Shown here: piece by piece, positions 47,830 through 59,448 of the stretch | Layout: every line of letters begins with the position of its first letter | Position numbering within the stretch: position 1 is the first letter of the stretch | Origin: Przewalskia tangutica | Taxonomy: Eukaryota > Streptophyta > Magnoliopsida > Solanales > Solanaceae | Direction: 5' to 3' | NCBI GenBank assembly: GCA_029844215.1 | Contig: CM056726.1 | Span: 74,081,548 to 74,145,547, forward strand | DNA: 64,000 nucleotides | Position numbers and translations under genes: made by a program | Notes under the pieces: generated by a model | Told to the model about the DNA's origin: nothing | What the model saw: only the letters and a program-made list of their open reading frames with translations | Database searches by the model: none

Positions 47830-48876
47830 GCTTGTTGTTGTGAAACTTGCCTATGCTTGTGATGATAGCCTTGGTTGTGCAAGTGTGGTATTTACGTATT
47901 CTGGCGTCTCGGTAGAGGCGGTTGACTTGTTGAGAACTTACTTGGACGTCTTTGGCGGTGATGGAGAATTCCACGGGTATGTTTCCATTTTGATTCTTGT
48001 CTTGTTGTTGATGTCACATGGACGTATCTCTGCCGTCTGATGAGGCGGCATGCGGCCGTGCGGCGGGTTGATTACCGATATATGGTTATTCGCAACATGG
48101 ACGTGTCTACACCGACGATGATTCGGGGCATGTGGCCATGCGGCGGGGTTGACCACGATATATTGTTATTGAGGTTACATGGGCATGTCTACCGTCACGA
48201 TGTCCGGGGCATGTGGCCATGCGGCCTTGTTATTGTTGCATCATGGACATGTCTACCGATCAAGATTCGGGCATGTGGCCATGATGCGAACATGATGGAT
48301 GTGGTGGGCGTGAGACCCATAGTTATATTTAGTGGTGACTTTGAGGCGTGAGTCCACGACTTGGCTAACTTTTATGTTGCGTCTTGTATTTTGGTTATCA
48401 TACATGTCTCTGCTTTATATAGTATTATGATTTAAGCTGCGATATTCTGATTTCACATACTTGGTACTGTTGTCGACCTCCTTGGGGGCTGCGTTCATGC
48501 AGCAGTAGAAGTACATCGATCGTGGATCCGCTCTTAGGATCTCACTTCGCGTGTCGGAAAGCTCCGTTCCTTGGAGGCTTATCTTTGGTATGTTTCACGA
48601 GTTGTAGGTTCTTGTACATTCGGGGTATGGCGAGCCCTGTCCGTCATAGTTGTTGTATATCTTAGAGTGCAGTAATCTTGTTGTGGGAAGGGTTGTAAAA
48701 AGTTAAACTGTTCGGAGTTTTATGTATATCTTGAAGGCAATTGCTTTGGTTGCTTTGTTTATTTACTATATCTCTTGTTTAGTGACTCATGTTTTATGTT
48801 CGCTGATTTTCTCGATGTATATATCACTAGGGTGCCGGGGTAAGGCACCGATGTGGCCCGGAGTTTGGGCGTTCTG
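47830..48876 (+). repeat. LARD3 3' LTR, second part
   Basis: It follows the GCTTG duplication and is colinear with 32690-33730 of the 5' LTR. It ends near GGGCGTTCTGA. Compared with the 5' LTR it shows TTTCTGTGTTACCGCG changed to TTTACGTATTCTGGCG near 47891. No genes. Confidence 0.85.
48015..48290. repeat. LTR-internal minisatellite, type 1 (about 64-85 bp, 4 units)
   Basis: Units marked by CGTATCT/CGTGTCTAC/CATGTCTAC at about 48023, 48100, 48184 and 48246. The third unit is fuller than its partner in the 5' LTR. Confidence 0.8.
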
Positions 48877-51109
48877 AGCGTTGATCCTAGAGTGAGGATT
48901 AACAACTGTATAACTCTACTGCGGCATGAGCGGCCCCAGAAAGAAGTCGATAACAGTGTACCAAGTATGTAAAGCGAAATCAAATGAAATCATAAAGTCT
49001 AAAATAAAGCTGGAGACATGTATGATAATTCAAATAACAGTACACTGTTCCTTACTAACAATGAGAGTAATCAAGAGTATACTTTACTGCATAAAAATAG
49101 GAGGCTCATGATCAAAGTAGGGCCACCCGCCTGTAGTATCATTAAGCAATCCTACTCCTGGGACTATTTCACCCGCACAGGTCCTGTGGACCCGCAATGA
49201 GGTCATCCGCCTCGCATGGAACTATTTCACCCGTATTGGCCCGGTGGGCCCGCAATGAGTACAAACGCCGCACTCGCATCATGGGTAGCAAATCCATGGA
49301 ATAAGTAGTAACCCGGGCGTTTACCCCGCAAGAATAACATAACCTAGCACAACCGACTATCATACATAACATAAGCACCACCGACTTATCATACATAACA
49401 TAAGCACCACCGACATATCATACATAACATAAGCACCACCGGCTTATCATACATAACATAAGCAAGTTAAGAAATCCCCTAACTTCTTATTAGCCTTATT
49501 TATATACACTCTCATTTTAGTTTACTTAAGGCACTAACATGTCATTATAAAATCTGGGAATTTAACCCAAAGTACTATATACCTTTTTCCTTTTAAAAAA
49601 TGACTCTTTCTTATATAAAATCCTCAAGATACTAACGCCCGTAGTATCAAGGCTTGTCTACATTTCAAAACAAGTCACTACACCTTTTAGAAATACATTT
49701 AGGCTTCTAAATCAAGTGACTTTTTTACTTTAAAACTTTAACCAATTGATGCCTTTAAATAAATTTGACTTTCTTCATTTCACGTTATTTATCCTTGTTT
49801 ACATTACTAGAGTAAACCATTCTTATAACTTTCCATAAAGCCGTTATAACTAACTTCCCATAAAGTCGTTATAACTCTTTATGTTTTAGACAAATTCATT
49901 CCTCTTTATAACCAAGAGACTTATTCTTTTTATAACCAAGTATCATGTACTTTCAAATCAAGTTACATAATTTTCAAAATACTTCAAGTCTCTTTAACTT
50001 TAAGAAATCAAGTCTCTTAACTTAGAATATCAAGTCTCTTTAACTTAGAATATCAAGTTATCAATGCTTTTCCCAAATCAAGTATTCTATACTTTTCAAG
50101 TCAAGTAACATATACTTCTTTGAAAACGAGTTACTACACTTTCGAAAATCCATACAAGGATACCAAAATGAAACCGAGTTCATTTAAAACACGTACGTCT
50201 ACCGTACTATACATTTCATAAGATTCATGCTCAAGAGGATAAGAAGAGTTCACATACCTCTCCGGCTCAATCTATTTGCTAAGTTGAATACGCCGCACGT
50301 AGAATGTCAACCTATAATGACCATAATACGTCCATCAACTACTAGCTTTCAACGTAGAATATTCCTAAGTATAAGGACTCTTAATTCTACGGAAAATTGG
50401 GCAGCACTTCCTTTGTTTCTACGTACTTTTCCACCTTTTTCAAGGCCCGAAAATCAATAACCAAATGCCATATTTAAGGCCCAACAATTCAGCAATACAA
50501 AGGGGATTACACGCCTTAACAGGACGTGTAAAATTCTGCCCCACAATTTATACAAAACAGTCCAATAGTCAGTGCCATTCTCGGCTAATATAAGCAACAA
50601 TGCAAAGTCTATTCCACTTCTTTTTCAATCCATATTGTCGTTCCAACATGTTATATAGTCGCAACCAACTTTAACAACTATAATCTCCTCTTTATATAAC
50701 ATGCGACGACTAAAACTAATAACTAAATTGAGTTACAATCTTAAAGGCAAATCATGCTAGTTTCGGTTTTTAGGCTTCCAAAATTCCATAACACTTATCA
50801 ATCTTCATAATACATATCACATGATCATTTCTAACTTATCATAACATGAAATCTTCAATTACAATAGCAAGATAAAGATTTATACCTCAAAGAAGCCCAA
50901 ATATTATCCAAGACTTCAAGTCGATCCTTAGCAACTTTTAGCTCCTCTTCTTATGTTCTAATCCGCTCCAAGCACTCCTTAGAAGCTCATAACCAACTTC
51001 TCTTCAATTTTCAACTTCAAAGTTGAAGAACACCTTAGGTTTTCACCTTGCGACTAACGTGAAAATGTAGTTTTTCCGGAATTTTTCTATTGAGATATCC
51101 TTGTAATAC
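48877..51109 (-). mobile_element. Family B LTR B2, second fragment
   Basis: It continues B2 after LARD3. From 49680 onward it is colinear with 5196-6530. It is cut at 51110 by B3, just where 5196-7041 continues with TCTTAGGAACC. The candidate duplication AATAC lies at 51105-51109. Small ORFs here are not conserved between copies. Confidence 0.82.
49353..49463. repeat. 29-bp tandem repeat, 4 copies
   Basis: TATCATACATAACATAAGCA within a 28-29 bp unit starting CCGAC recurs at 49353, 49381, 49410 and 49439 with one or two differences. Confidence 0.92.
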
Positions 51110-52666
51110 TGTTACACCCCGTATTTACATGACATGTTTTAAGAACGTACGTAAGAACTCACAAGTGTTAAGATTTGAGACTTGTAAAAATTTATCGGAA
51201 TTATGAAATTGTCGGAAAACGTACTATTGTGATGAATGGGAGGGCGACACGTGTCACCCCCCCCCCCTTATGGTTTCCTTGGTCGAAATAGGCATGGCCA
51301 AAATGGTCATTGACCATAGTCTTGGATGACTAAGTCTTGCAAGTAGTAGCTTGAGTTTCTTGACTAAGTCAAAGGACCCACAATAGTCTTGATATTTGTT
51401 AAGACCTCATCCAAACCACCCATTTGTTTATATCTTGACCCTCCAATACACTATATAATACTAGTAGTGCAAAACAAGCTTAACACTTAGCCAAAATTTC
51501 ACAAAAATTTGAAGAACAAGAGCAACTAGCTCTCGGGTTCACTCTCTAGAAAAAGAAAAAAAATTGTTTCTTGTTCATTAAGCTCCCCACTTTAAACCAA
51601 GGTTCTTGAGTGTATTGTAAGCATACCTCAATAGAAAAATCTCGAAAAAAGATAGTTTTCGGGTTAGTCGCAAAGCGAAAACCTAGTTGTCTTTCTAGGT
51701 TTTGTTTGGAGGTTTGAAGGAACTTTGTTGGTGTTGTTCTAATGGTCTCAAGTAGCGGATTGAAGCGTCTTGAAGAGGCTCTAAGTTTCTAAGGAGCGAC
51801 TTCGGATTTGGAGTTGGAATAAGATTCGTTAAGGTATAATCTTGTCCCTTGAAAGTGTTACAAGATTATTTATATTGTTGTTACCTTTACATGTTGCTAG
51901 CATGAAGTGTATGTGTTGAAGTTTATAAGTATTATGGATTGCTTGTAGCCCTAAAAATCCGAAATGTAATGTAAGCCATGTGAAGTTGGATTACAAATTG
52001 GTCGTTTATTAGAATCGTCGCATGTTAATTACTTGGAGATTATAGTAGTTATAATCGTTTGCGACTTGATATCATGTTAGGCTAATAACTTGGATTGAAA
52101 TGGAATTGGATAAGAATTGATGTTGTAATACTTCAAGTTAGCCGAATTGGCCTAGTAAGTTGTATTATTTTGATATCGTTAGTGGGGCGGAATTTTACAC
52201 GTCTAGTAGGCGTGTAATCCCCTATTGTTGATTGCATTGATTGGGCCTTAAATGTGGCGTGTTTGGTTATTGTATTCGGCCTTGAAAAAGGTGGCAAAGT
52301 AAGTAGAAACAAAGGAGGTGCTGTCCGATTTTCCGTAGAATTTAGAGACTTTACACTTATAATGTTCTACGTTTGAAGTAAGGCTTTAATAGACGTATTG
52401 TGAATATTATAGGTTGACATACTACGGGCGGGACTTTGTACTTGGCAAGTGGTTTGACCCGGCGAGGTATGTAGAACTTTTCCTATCCTTTGAGCATGAC
52501 TAGTTGCACGTATATAGTACGGTAGACGTACAAGATCTTGATATCCTTTACTAGTTTTATGAATGGCCAAGTCGGGTGAGTTAGGAGATTAACTCGCTTC
52601 TTTGAAAGTATTAAGGATGACTTAAGTTTTATTAAAGTTAAGGGACTTGAAGAGTTTTAAAGTATG
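51110..52666 (+). mobile_element. Family B LTR B3, first fragment
   Basis: It begins TGTTACACCCCGTATTT and is the reverse complement of the 5196-7041 type. A TATA-like box TATATAAT lies at 51452-51459, before a transcribed A-rich stretch. It is interrupted at 52667 by a solo A LTR and resumes at 59183. No genes. Confidence 0.82.
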
Positions 52667-55488
52667 TGTCACGACCCGAACCCGGGCCCGTGACTGGTGC
52701 CTTACCCGGGCACCCAAGTAGACATACATCAGAGTAACCAGCGGAATATAAAACAAGACATGAAACAATATGAAGTGAGAAACAATTTATCTGAGAAAAG
52801 TTGCCTTTCGGCATGTATATATAAAAACTTGAACAGTTACATCCCTTTTACAACCCTGCCCACAACAGTACTACAGACCTCTAAGAATGTTATAACAACA
52901 ATGGCGGGACAGGGCCCCGCCATACCACAGATGTAAGTACTACAACGACAGGACTATACGAAAGATAAGCCTTTGGAGACAGAGCTTCCCAGCGCTGAAT
53001 GACCACATGGCGAGGATCAATAGGCGGTGTACCTACTGCGGCATGAACGCAGAAGGAGGTCGATAACAGTACCAAGTATGTGAAGCGTAAAGTACTTTAA
53101 ATGAAATCATATCATTTTAAAACCAATTTTACAAATATATGCGAAACAACAATGTAACGCACATAGTGCAAAGATAACCAAAAGCAAAATAGATATAACA
53201 TAATCGGTCTTTTCTAGGCGCTAATGATCGAAGCAAGGCCAATCGCCCATAGTATCATTATGCGAGCCTAATCTCGAACTCCGCGATCCGCATAGGTCAC
53301 ACGTACCGCATGAGGTATTCTCGCATCGGGGTAGCTAACGCGGTATCCTCCCGACTCCACACCGCATAGTCACATAGACCGCATAGTCACACAGACCGCA
53401 TGAGGCATTCCTCGCATCGGGATAATACACCCGGAATGATCAATTCTGGAACTCCCGCAGCTCTGCATAGTCACGCAGACCGCATAGGCCGTATAGACCC
53501 GCATCAAGGGTGGAAAGTCCTCGGTATAACAAGTCAGAGGGAGTATGTGATATAATAACAGTACAACGGGCTTAACGTTTAACAACGTAAGCACAACAAG
53601 AATAACCCCTTACACAACATCACAAGACACTAACACGCGTAGCATCATAACATGTTTACTTATCAAACCAACAAGAAAGTATTACAAGGCTATCACAAAC
53701 CAACATAGTCAAGTTATTCACACAAGGTACTTTCTATTTTATGTCAACAAGTTCGGGTTTTTATCCCCAAAGTACTTCATACATAAACTCTTTAAAAAGA
53801 TATGTTTCTTTCACAAAAGGCACACGGTACCCGTAGTGTCAAAAGTAGAGTGAATATCTTTTTTAAGTAAACCCAAACAACTTCCCTACCTTCTTTTTTA
53901 ACCAACTTAAGACAAAAGCATGCCTTCCTTTTTAAACGAAAACACTTCAAATTTTCAAGTCTTTGTCTTTTATAAATCAAGTCCTTACTTTGAAATTTTA
54001 AGAAAATCAAAACTTGTTTATTAATGATCTTATTAAAGCAGCCATGATCTAGGAAATGTAATACAATTTTGTCTTATCTTAGCTTCATGCATGGAGGTTT
54101 CTACTGGTTTTAATAATACTTAATTAGTCAATACATTTTCCTTTATTTGCGCTGCAGTGGTTTGTTCGATACTTATTTCCCTTTTCCAAAATCAATACAA
54201 GGCTTTCATAAACAATTAAGTAAACCGTTCCTTTTATCTTTCTTAAGTCGTTATACCTAACTTCCCATAAAGCTAGCATAACTCTTAAGCTTTTAAAACC
54301 AAGTATTACTCTTCTTTCAAAAACGATTCATAATTCTTTTGAAATACTTCAAGATTCTTATTATTTAAAACTCAAGTCAAAAGTCATCGAAGTAAAACCA
54401 CGTTCAGTTAACACACGTACGTCTTCCGTACTATATATATTCTTTTAAAATATCATGCTCAAGAGGATAGGAAGAATCACATACCTCCTCGGCGAAATCC
54501 ACCTGCCAAGTCGAATATGTCGCGCGCAGAGTATCAACCTATAATAGTTAAATACGTCTATCAACGTCTAGACTACTCTGTAGAATATTCTAAGCAGAAG
54601 GTTCTTATTTCTACGGAAATTTTGGCAGCACTTCCCTGCAGTAAGCTACACAAGTCTCCATCAGAATACCCAATGTAAGTACAGTTCAATTCTCTTCTTA
54701 TATACCATCCTTCTATATCTTATACTCAATTATAAACTACTATATGTAATTTCCAATTACAATAGAAGGACAAGATATTTACCTCGACAAGCCCAAAATT
54801 ATCCAAGATATATGTCGATCCTGAGCAAGGTTTAGCTCCTATTCTGCACGCTCCGATAGCTCCAAGAAACCCTTAAAAATTTCCAACAACTTCTACTAAT
54901 ACTTCAACCAACTATGAAGATTTTCCTTAGGGTTTCGTTTTGTGACTAATGGATATTGTTACACCCCGTAGTTCCAGGGTATGTATATGAGGACGTACGT
55001 ACGAGAATACGACATTAAAATTGGAAAGGAAGAAAGATGTGATTTTTCGACGGAAAAGTTTCCGGATTTTGTGAAGAAAAAGGTTCGTTAATGGGAATTG
55101 GATTCCCAGATTTGGTATTCGGACTTTTTAGAATATTTGAGAATTATGGAATTTTATTTCCGAAATTAGTCACGTGGGGCCCACGGGAGAATTTACGGTT
55201 TTGTGGGGCCCACTTTATTTTCGGATTTTTGGCATTACGGATATTTTCGGAAGATGAGATATTTTAGACGAGTAGGGGGGCGACACGTGTCACCCCCATG
55301 TGGCCATGTTGGCCGAATGGTTGGTGGACAAGTGTTTGGACGTTTTGGTGGACAAGTGGCAAGCCACTTGTCCCATTTAATGGTGGACACATGTCTCATT
55401 GTTGTGGTGGACACTTGGTTGGAAGACTCCACTCCCATGGACCAAATCCTCACCATACACTTGCTTTGATCCTAGCCATTGATTTCTC

Positions 55489-55496
55489 TATAAATA
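55489..55496 (+). promoter_or_regulatory. LTR TATA box (TATAAATA)
   Basis: TCTATAAATACCCCC at the conserved LTR position. Confidence 0.68.
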
Positions 55497-57248
55497 CCCC
55501 CCTTGTTGCAAGACTTTATTCATCCTCACTTGAAATATTGTACCAAGGCAAAAATTCCCCCTCCCGCCCTTTGTGGTTCGCGTCCAACACCCCACCTCGA
55601 GTGAAAGAATTTCTGCAAGTATTGTTATAATCCCCTATACCTTAGCCAAAAATCCCTTGTAGTATTCCAAAGTTATCTTTATACTAAGAGCAGAAAATAC
55701 TACTTTATTCCTTAGTCATGAAAATAAAACCCTAGAAAAATCTTCATAAGCTTAGATGAAGTGTTAAGAGAAGTTGTTTAGAAACTTCTAAGGGTTGCTT
55801 GGAGCGGGTTGGAGCGTAAGGAATTGGAGCTAAACATTGCTCAGGATCGACTTATAAAACTTGGATAATTTTGGGCTTATCGAGGTAATGATCTTTATCC
55901 CCCTATTGTAATTGGAAATTACATGTTGTAGTAATGTATAGTTGAGTATACTATATATAGAATGAATATTGATAATAATTGAATTGTATTTACATTGGAT
56001 TGTATTTACAGTAGACTTGTAGTATTATTGTGGGGCAGTGTTGTACACGTCCGGTTAGACGTGTAACCCTCTTGGAGTTGTTGGCTTGGTAGCGGGCCTT
56101 GATAGAGGAGGAGATTTATGTGGTTACGGGGGAGGAGGTGCTGCCGAATTTTCCGTAGAATAATGACCTTGTGCTTTGAATTGTTCTACGAAGAGATCTA
56201 GAGGTTGATAGACGTTTTGTGGCCTTTATAGGTTGAAGTACTACGAGTAGCGTATTCTACTTGAAGGGTGGAAAAGGCTAGCAGGGTTATAGTACTTTGG
56301 AGCATTTTGCTAATTGTCGATAATCGTCGCGAGGTATGTGAACCTCTTCCTAGCTTTTCTAGCATGATTGTTGTGAACTATGTAGTACGGTGACGTCGTG
56401 TGCTAAGCAATTTGGTTGGTTTAAAACATAAAGTGTTATAACGGCTTTATGGGAAGTTTGTTATAACAACTTTATGTAGGTAAAGAAATGGTATGTGGTT
56501 TTTAAAAGATAAGAGACTTGACTTATAAATGACTTGATGTGAAATATTAAGGACTTGGTTTGTGTTAAAAAGTTGTGAAACCGCATTTATGAGAAATGGG
56601 TAATTGGGTTTTAAAAAGGAATAAGTTATATTGATTTCGGAAATGAGAATAAGTATCGAACAAACCACTGCAGCGTTAATAAAGGAAAATGTATTGACAA
56701 ATAATTAATTATATTAAAACCAGTAGAAACCTCCATCTGCATAAAAGATAAGATAAGACAAAATTGTATTACATTTCCTAGATCATGGTTGCTTTAATAA
56801 GATCATTAATAACAAGTATTGATTTTTCTTAAATTCCAAAGTAAGGAACTTGTTTTCTAAAAGAAAAGAGACTTGAGGAAATTAAAGTGTTTTGGTTTTA
56901 AAGAAAGACATGGTTTTGTCTTAAAATGGTTTAAAAGGAAGTCATGGTTTTGTCTTAAGTTGGTTTATTCGAAAAGAAGATATGGAAATTGTTTTGGTTT
57001 ACTTAAAAAGATAGTTACTCTATTTTGATACTACGGGTATCGTGTGACTTTTTGTGAAAGAAATGGATCTTTTAAAGAGTTAAAATACGTAGTACCTTGG
57101 GGTTAAAATCCGGATTTGTTGTAATAAAATGAAAGTCTATGAGTATGTTGAACTTGCCTATGCTTGTGGTGATAGCCTTTGTTGTGCAAGTGTTGTATTT
57201 ACGTACTCTGGCGTCTCTCGTTGGAGGGCGGCTATCTGGTTGATTGAT

Positions 57249-57820
57249 GGACATACTGACACGATGGGTGGCCCACGGGTATGCTTCCACTATATCGATC
57301 CTTTTGGACATACTGACACGATGGGTGGCCCACGGGTATGCTTCTACTATATCGATCCTTTTGGACATACTGACACGATGGGTGGCCCACGGGTATGCTT
57401 CCATTAGGAGTGTTATCTTGTTATTTGCTTTGGACATACTGACACGATGGGTGGCCCACGAGTATGCTTCCATTATGATTGTTATCTTGTTATTTCCTTT
57501 TGGACATCGACACGATGGGTGGCCACGGGTATCTTCCATTAAGTGTTATCTTGTTATTTGCTTTGGACATACCGACACGATGGGTGGCCACGAGTATGCT
57601 TCCATTATGATTGTTATCTTGTTATTTCCTTTTGGACATCTTGACACGATGGGTGGCCGGGTATGCTTACATTAGGAGTGTTATCTTGTTATTTGCTTTG
57701 GACATACCGACACGATGGGTGGCCGAGTATGCTTCCATTATGATTGTTATCTTGTTATTTCCTTTTGGACATACCGACACGATGGGTGGCCACGGGTATG
57801 CTTACATTAGGATGGTTCCA
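57249..57820. repeat. LTR-internal minisatellite, type 2 (57-70 bp, 9 units)
   Basis: GGACATACTGACACGATGGG or a variant starts units at 57249, 57306, 57363, 57432, 57502, 57565, 57634, 57700 and 57767. The first three are almost identical, with 57-bp spacing. Later ones are 63-70 bp and alternate two spacer versions. CTG appears as CTG, CCG, TTG or CG among units. Long ORFs across it with repeating peptides are by-products. Confidence 0.93.
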
Positions 57821-59182
57821 TGGACATGCTTATCCGAGGTAAGATCTTGGGGCATGCACGGGTTGTCTGAGTTAAATTCGGGTTATATTTGAGTGATGAC
57901 TTTACGGCGTGAGTCCACGACTTGACATATTTGCTTACATATGTGTATCGTAGTTTGGTTATCATATATGTCTCTGTTTATATAGACTATTATGATTTCA
58001 TTTATTGTATTTTCGATTTCACATACTTGGTACTGTTATGTGACCTCCTTGGGCTGCGTTTCATGCGCGGGTAGAGGTACACGATTGTTGATCCTCGCCA
58101 TAGGATCACGATTCAGCGTTTTGGGAGCTCCGTTTCTCGGAGGCTTATCTTTTGGTATGATTCCACGAGATTGTAGGTACTTGTACATTCAGGTATGGCG
58201 GGGCCTTGTCCGTCATAGTTGTTATAAAAATTCTTAAGTGCATGTAATCTTGTTGTGGGCGGGGTTTGTAAAGGATGTATCGCTCAAGTTTTTATTTATA
58301 TATACTGAAGGTAACCGCTTTGGTTAGCTTTGTTTTCTTATTCATGTTTATCTTTTATGAGTTTTTATTTCCGCTGATTTTCTCGATATTGTATCACTAG
58401 GGTGCAGGTAAGGCGCGATCGCGAGTCTTGGTCGGGTCGTGATGGATATAAGGTAGTATTTACGGGCTTTTAGTGTAGAGGTAACTTAGGAATACTACAA
58501 GGTATTTGGCTAAGGTATTTTGGCATAAGTAACAATACTTGGAGAATATTTTTCTACAAAGGGAAGGAGTTGGGCGAGAACTTAGCACTAAGGGAAGGAT
58601 TTTTGGAGACTTGGAAGTTGTGTTTGTGGATGAAGAAGTCTTGCACAAGAGGGGTATTTATAGAACCACCAGGCAAGATGAAAACAAATGGAGGGTGAAG
58701 ATTTGGATAGCTTGTTCAAGTGAAGTCTTCCACCAAGTGTCCACCACAACCTTGGGACATATGTCCACCACAACATTGGGACATATGTCCCCCACAACAA
58801 TGAGCCATGTGGCCTTCCACTAGCTCAAGAAAAAGCAAGGCAAGCCCCCCAATGCCCACAAAATCGTCCCTTCACCTACTCCCACTCACCAAAAGAAAAT
58901 ATCTTGCAAGACTTGACTATTTGACTTGTCCACTAGGCCACCATTTCGTCCAACCCATGCCAACTAAGGGTGACACATGTCGCCCTCCTATTAGTCCAAA
59001 ATATTTCGTCTTTCGGAAAAATTCGTAATCGGTTAAAATATTAAAAACGTAGAATTTCCTTCACAAGGTTCGGAATCTTTTCCGTCGAAAGTTCACAATT
59101 TCATCCTTAACCTAATTAGGGTTGTACAAATGTACGTACGTCCTCACATACATACTCTGGAAATACTGGGTATAACAGTATG

Positions 59183-59448
59183 TGATACTTGTTTCGTTTT
59201 AAACGTATAAGTCTCTTGGATAGGAAATTGTACTTAACTGAGGTATAAAGTGAATATAACGACTTTATGGGGAGTTGGTTATATTGTCTTTATGGACAGA
59301 TAAATGGCTTGATTTAATGAAAGGCAATTTGATTTTAAGGCATCGATAGCCTAAGGTTTTATAAGAAAAGGAGTCACTTGATTTAGAAACCTAACCTTAT
59401 TTCTAAAGGTATTGTGACTTGCCTTGAAATGTAATTTGGACTTGATAC
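59183..59448 (+). mobile_element. Family B LTR B3, second fragment
   Basis: It continues B3 after the GTATG duplication, resembling the reverse complement of 49600-50100 (stretches around GACTTTATGGGGAGTTGG). It ends at GATAC (59444-59448). No gene. Confidence 0.65.

Larger units (their letters stand above)
30287..48876 (+). mobile_element. LARD3: non-autonomous Tekay-like element, split by E4
   Basis: 5' LTR 30287-33730, internal 33731-35766, 3' LTR 35767-38161 continued at 47835-48876. Removing E4 gives a 3' LTR of about 3437 bp, against 3444 bp for the 5' LTR. The internal 2.0 kb has a PBS, a gag remnant and a polypurine tract but no RT or integrase. The 3' end reads GGGCGTTCTGA where the 5' LTR ends GGGCGTTACA, so the exact end and target duplication cannot be fixed. 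Confidence 0.88.
54957..58444 (+). mobile_element. Solo LTR, family A-like, nested, TSD GATAT
   Basis: It begins TGTTACACCCCGTAGTTCC and ends GGTCGGGTCGTGATG. GATAT lies at 54952-54956 and 58445-58449. The host LTR sequence is continuous across the insertion. It carries a TATA box (55489-55496) and the longest minisatellite of the window. The start resembles family B, while the body follows family A. Confidence 0.9.
52667..59177 (-). mobile_element. Solo LTR, family A, TSD GTATG, itself interrupted
   Basis: It starts TGTCACGACCCGAACCC and ends GGGTATAACA. GTATG flanks it at 52662-52666 and 59178-59182. Removing the nested LTR at 54957-58444 leaves about 3.0 kb. TATA box (TATTTATA on plus) at 58655-58662. 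At 53270-53530 it has the type 3 block, with short GCATAGTCAC-type repeats. No genes. Confidence 0.92.

Noticed and set aside
29939..48877. Target duplication for LARD3
   Set aside because: Left GAACA (30282-30286) has no clear partner after the decayed 3' end near 48876. The flanks look alike only because both belong to B2.
57244..57675. 143-codon plus-strand ORF with repeating DILTRWVAHGYAS-like peptides
   Set aside because: It is the translation of a minisatellite whose unit is not consistently a multiple of three and which varies between LTR copies. The overlapping minus-strand ORF repeats likewise.
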